From an uncultured Woeseiaceae bacterium (GTDB lineage: Bacteria > Pseudomonadota > Gammaproteobacteria > Woeseiales > Woeseiaceae), in assembly GCA_947259435.1 (NCBI GenBank), contig CAMYMP010000724.1, positions 1-6,928 of the forward strand: a stretch of 6,928 nucleotides of DNA. The letters are read 5' to 3'. This document shows positions 6,751 to 6,928 of this stretch, piece after piece. Position 1 is the first letter of the stretch, and each line of letters starts with the position of its first letter. The position numbers and the translations under genes are program-made. The notes under the pieces were generated by a model. It saw only the letters and a program-made list of their open reading frames with translations. It was not told the DNA's origin and made no database searches.

Positions 6751-6928
6751 ATGGATGACAACCGCAAAAAAGCACTCGCCGCAGCCCTCGGACAAATCGA
6801 AAAGCAGTTCGGTAAAGGCTCGGTCATGCGTCTCGGCGACAACCCGATGTCCCGTGATATCGACGTGGTATCGACCGGATCGATCGGACTCGACGTTGCA
6901 CTCGGGATCGGCGGTGTCCCGAAAGGAC
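6751..6928 (+). CDS. recA: Recombinase RecA (5' part, runs off the window)
   Basis: The first 59 codons of RecA are present, the ATP-dependent strand-exchange protein and SOS co-protease. [20 protein letters not shown] is the classic N-terminal helix that mediates filament contacts, followed by [10 protein letters not shown], then [19 protein letters not shown] leading into the core. The Walker A motif (expected around residues 66-73) lies just beyond the edge. The start at 6751 is fixed by the family N-terminus. The nearest Shine-Dalgarno-like AGGA is 12 bases upstream, longer than ideal. It has its own promoter candidate in the 134-base gap after thpR. Downstream one would expect recX, not visible here. 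Confidence 0.98.
   Translation, partial: MDDNRKKALAAALGQIEKQFGKGSVMRLGDNPMSRDIDVVSTGSIGLDVALGIGGVPKG

Noticed and set aside
6460..6795. Minus-strand open frame of 111 codons over the thpR end and recA start
   Set aside because: No recognisable domain or ribosome site, and it overlaps two secure genes and the recA promoter.

Overview
The window looks like chromosomal core DNA from a gammaproteobacterium of roughly 60% G+C (estimated by eye). The evidence is a strongly gammaproteobacterial-type MutS, and mutS, a short stand-alone CinA-type amidohydrolase (pncC) and recA lying within about 5 kb of one another, a neighbourhood known from Pseudomonas and its relatives. The exact lineage cannot be read from the sequence. 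No tRNA, rRNA, CRISPR array, insertion sequence or phage gene was found, and coding density is very high.

The left part (1-4434) is read entirely from the minus strand and is one tightly packed gene string. In transcription order it holds two paralogous DUF1538 membrane proteins (umpAB-like, 4434-2888), a degenerate P-II-like signalling protein (2888-2538), a two-CBS-domain protein (2541-2137) and mutS (2125 to beyond base 1). The first four genes overlap by 10, 1 and 4 bases, and only 11 bases separate the CBS gene from mutS. DUF1538 pairs have been described, as I recall from work on UmpAB of Halomonas, as two-component Na+(Li+,K+)/H+ antiporters. The two small soluble proteins belong to nucleotide-sensing folds, so the four genes read as a cation/proton antiporter with its own energy- or nucleotide-sensing regulators. 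The mismatch-repair gene appears to be transcribed behind them. This is the most interesting part of the window.

A 91-base divergent intergenic region (4435-4525) holds two short inverted repeats and a possible -10 box. To its right, on the plus strand, lie a GT4-type glycosyltransferase (4526-5611), pncC/cinA (5604-6101) and the 2H phosphoesterase thpR (6098-6616). They overlap by 8 and 4 bases and so form a second translationally coupled unit.

A 134-base gap (6617-6750) carries a plausible extended -10 promoter for recA, with a perfect 13-base palindrome between the -35 and -10 elements. There is no E. coli-type LexA box. recA starts at 6751 and runs off the right edge after 59 codons. MutS and RecA do DNA repair and recombination, PncC recycles NMN (a by-product of DNA ligase), and ThpR is a 2H-family RNA phosphoesterase. 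The antiporter unit and the glycosyltransferase are the accessory insertions into this repair neighbourhood.
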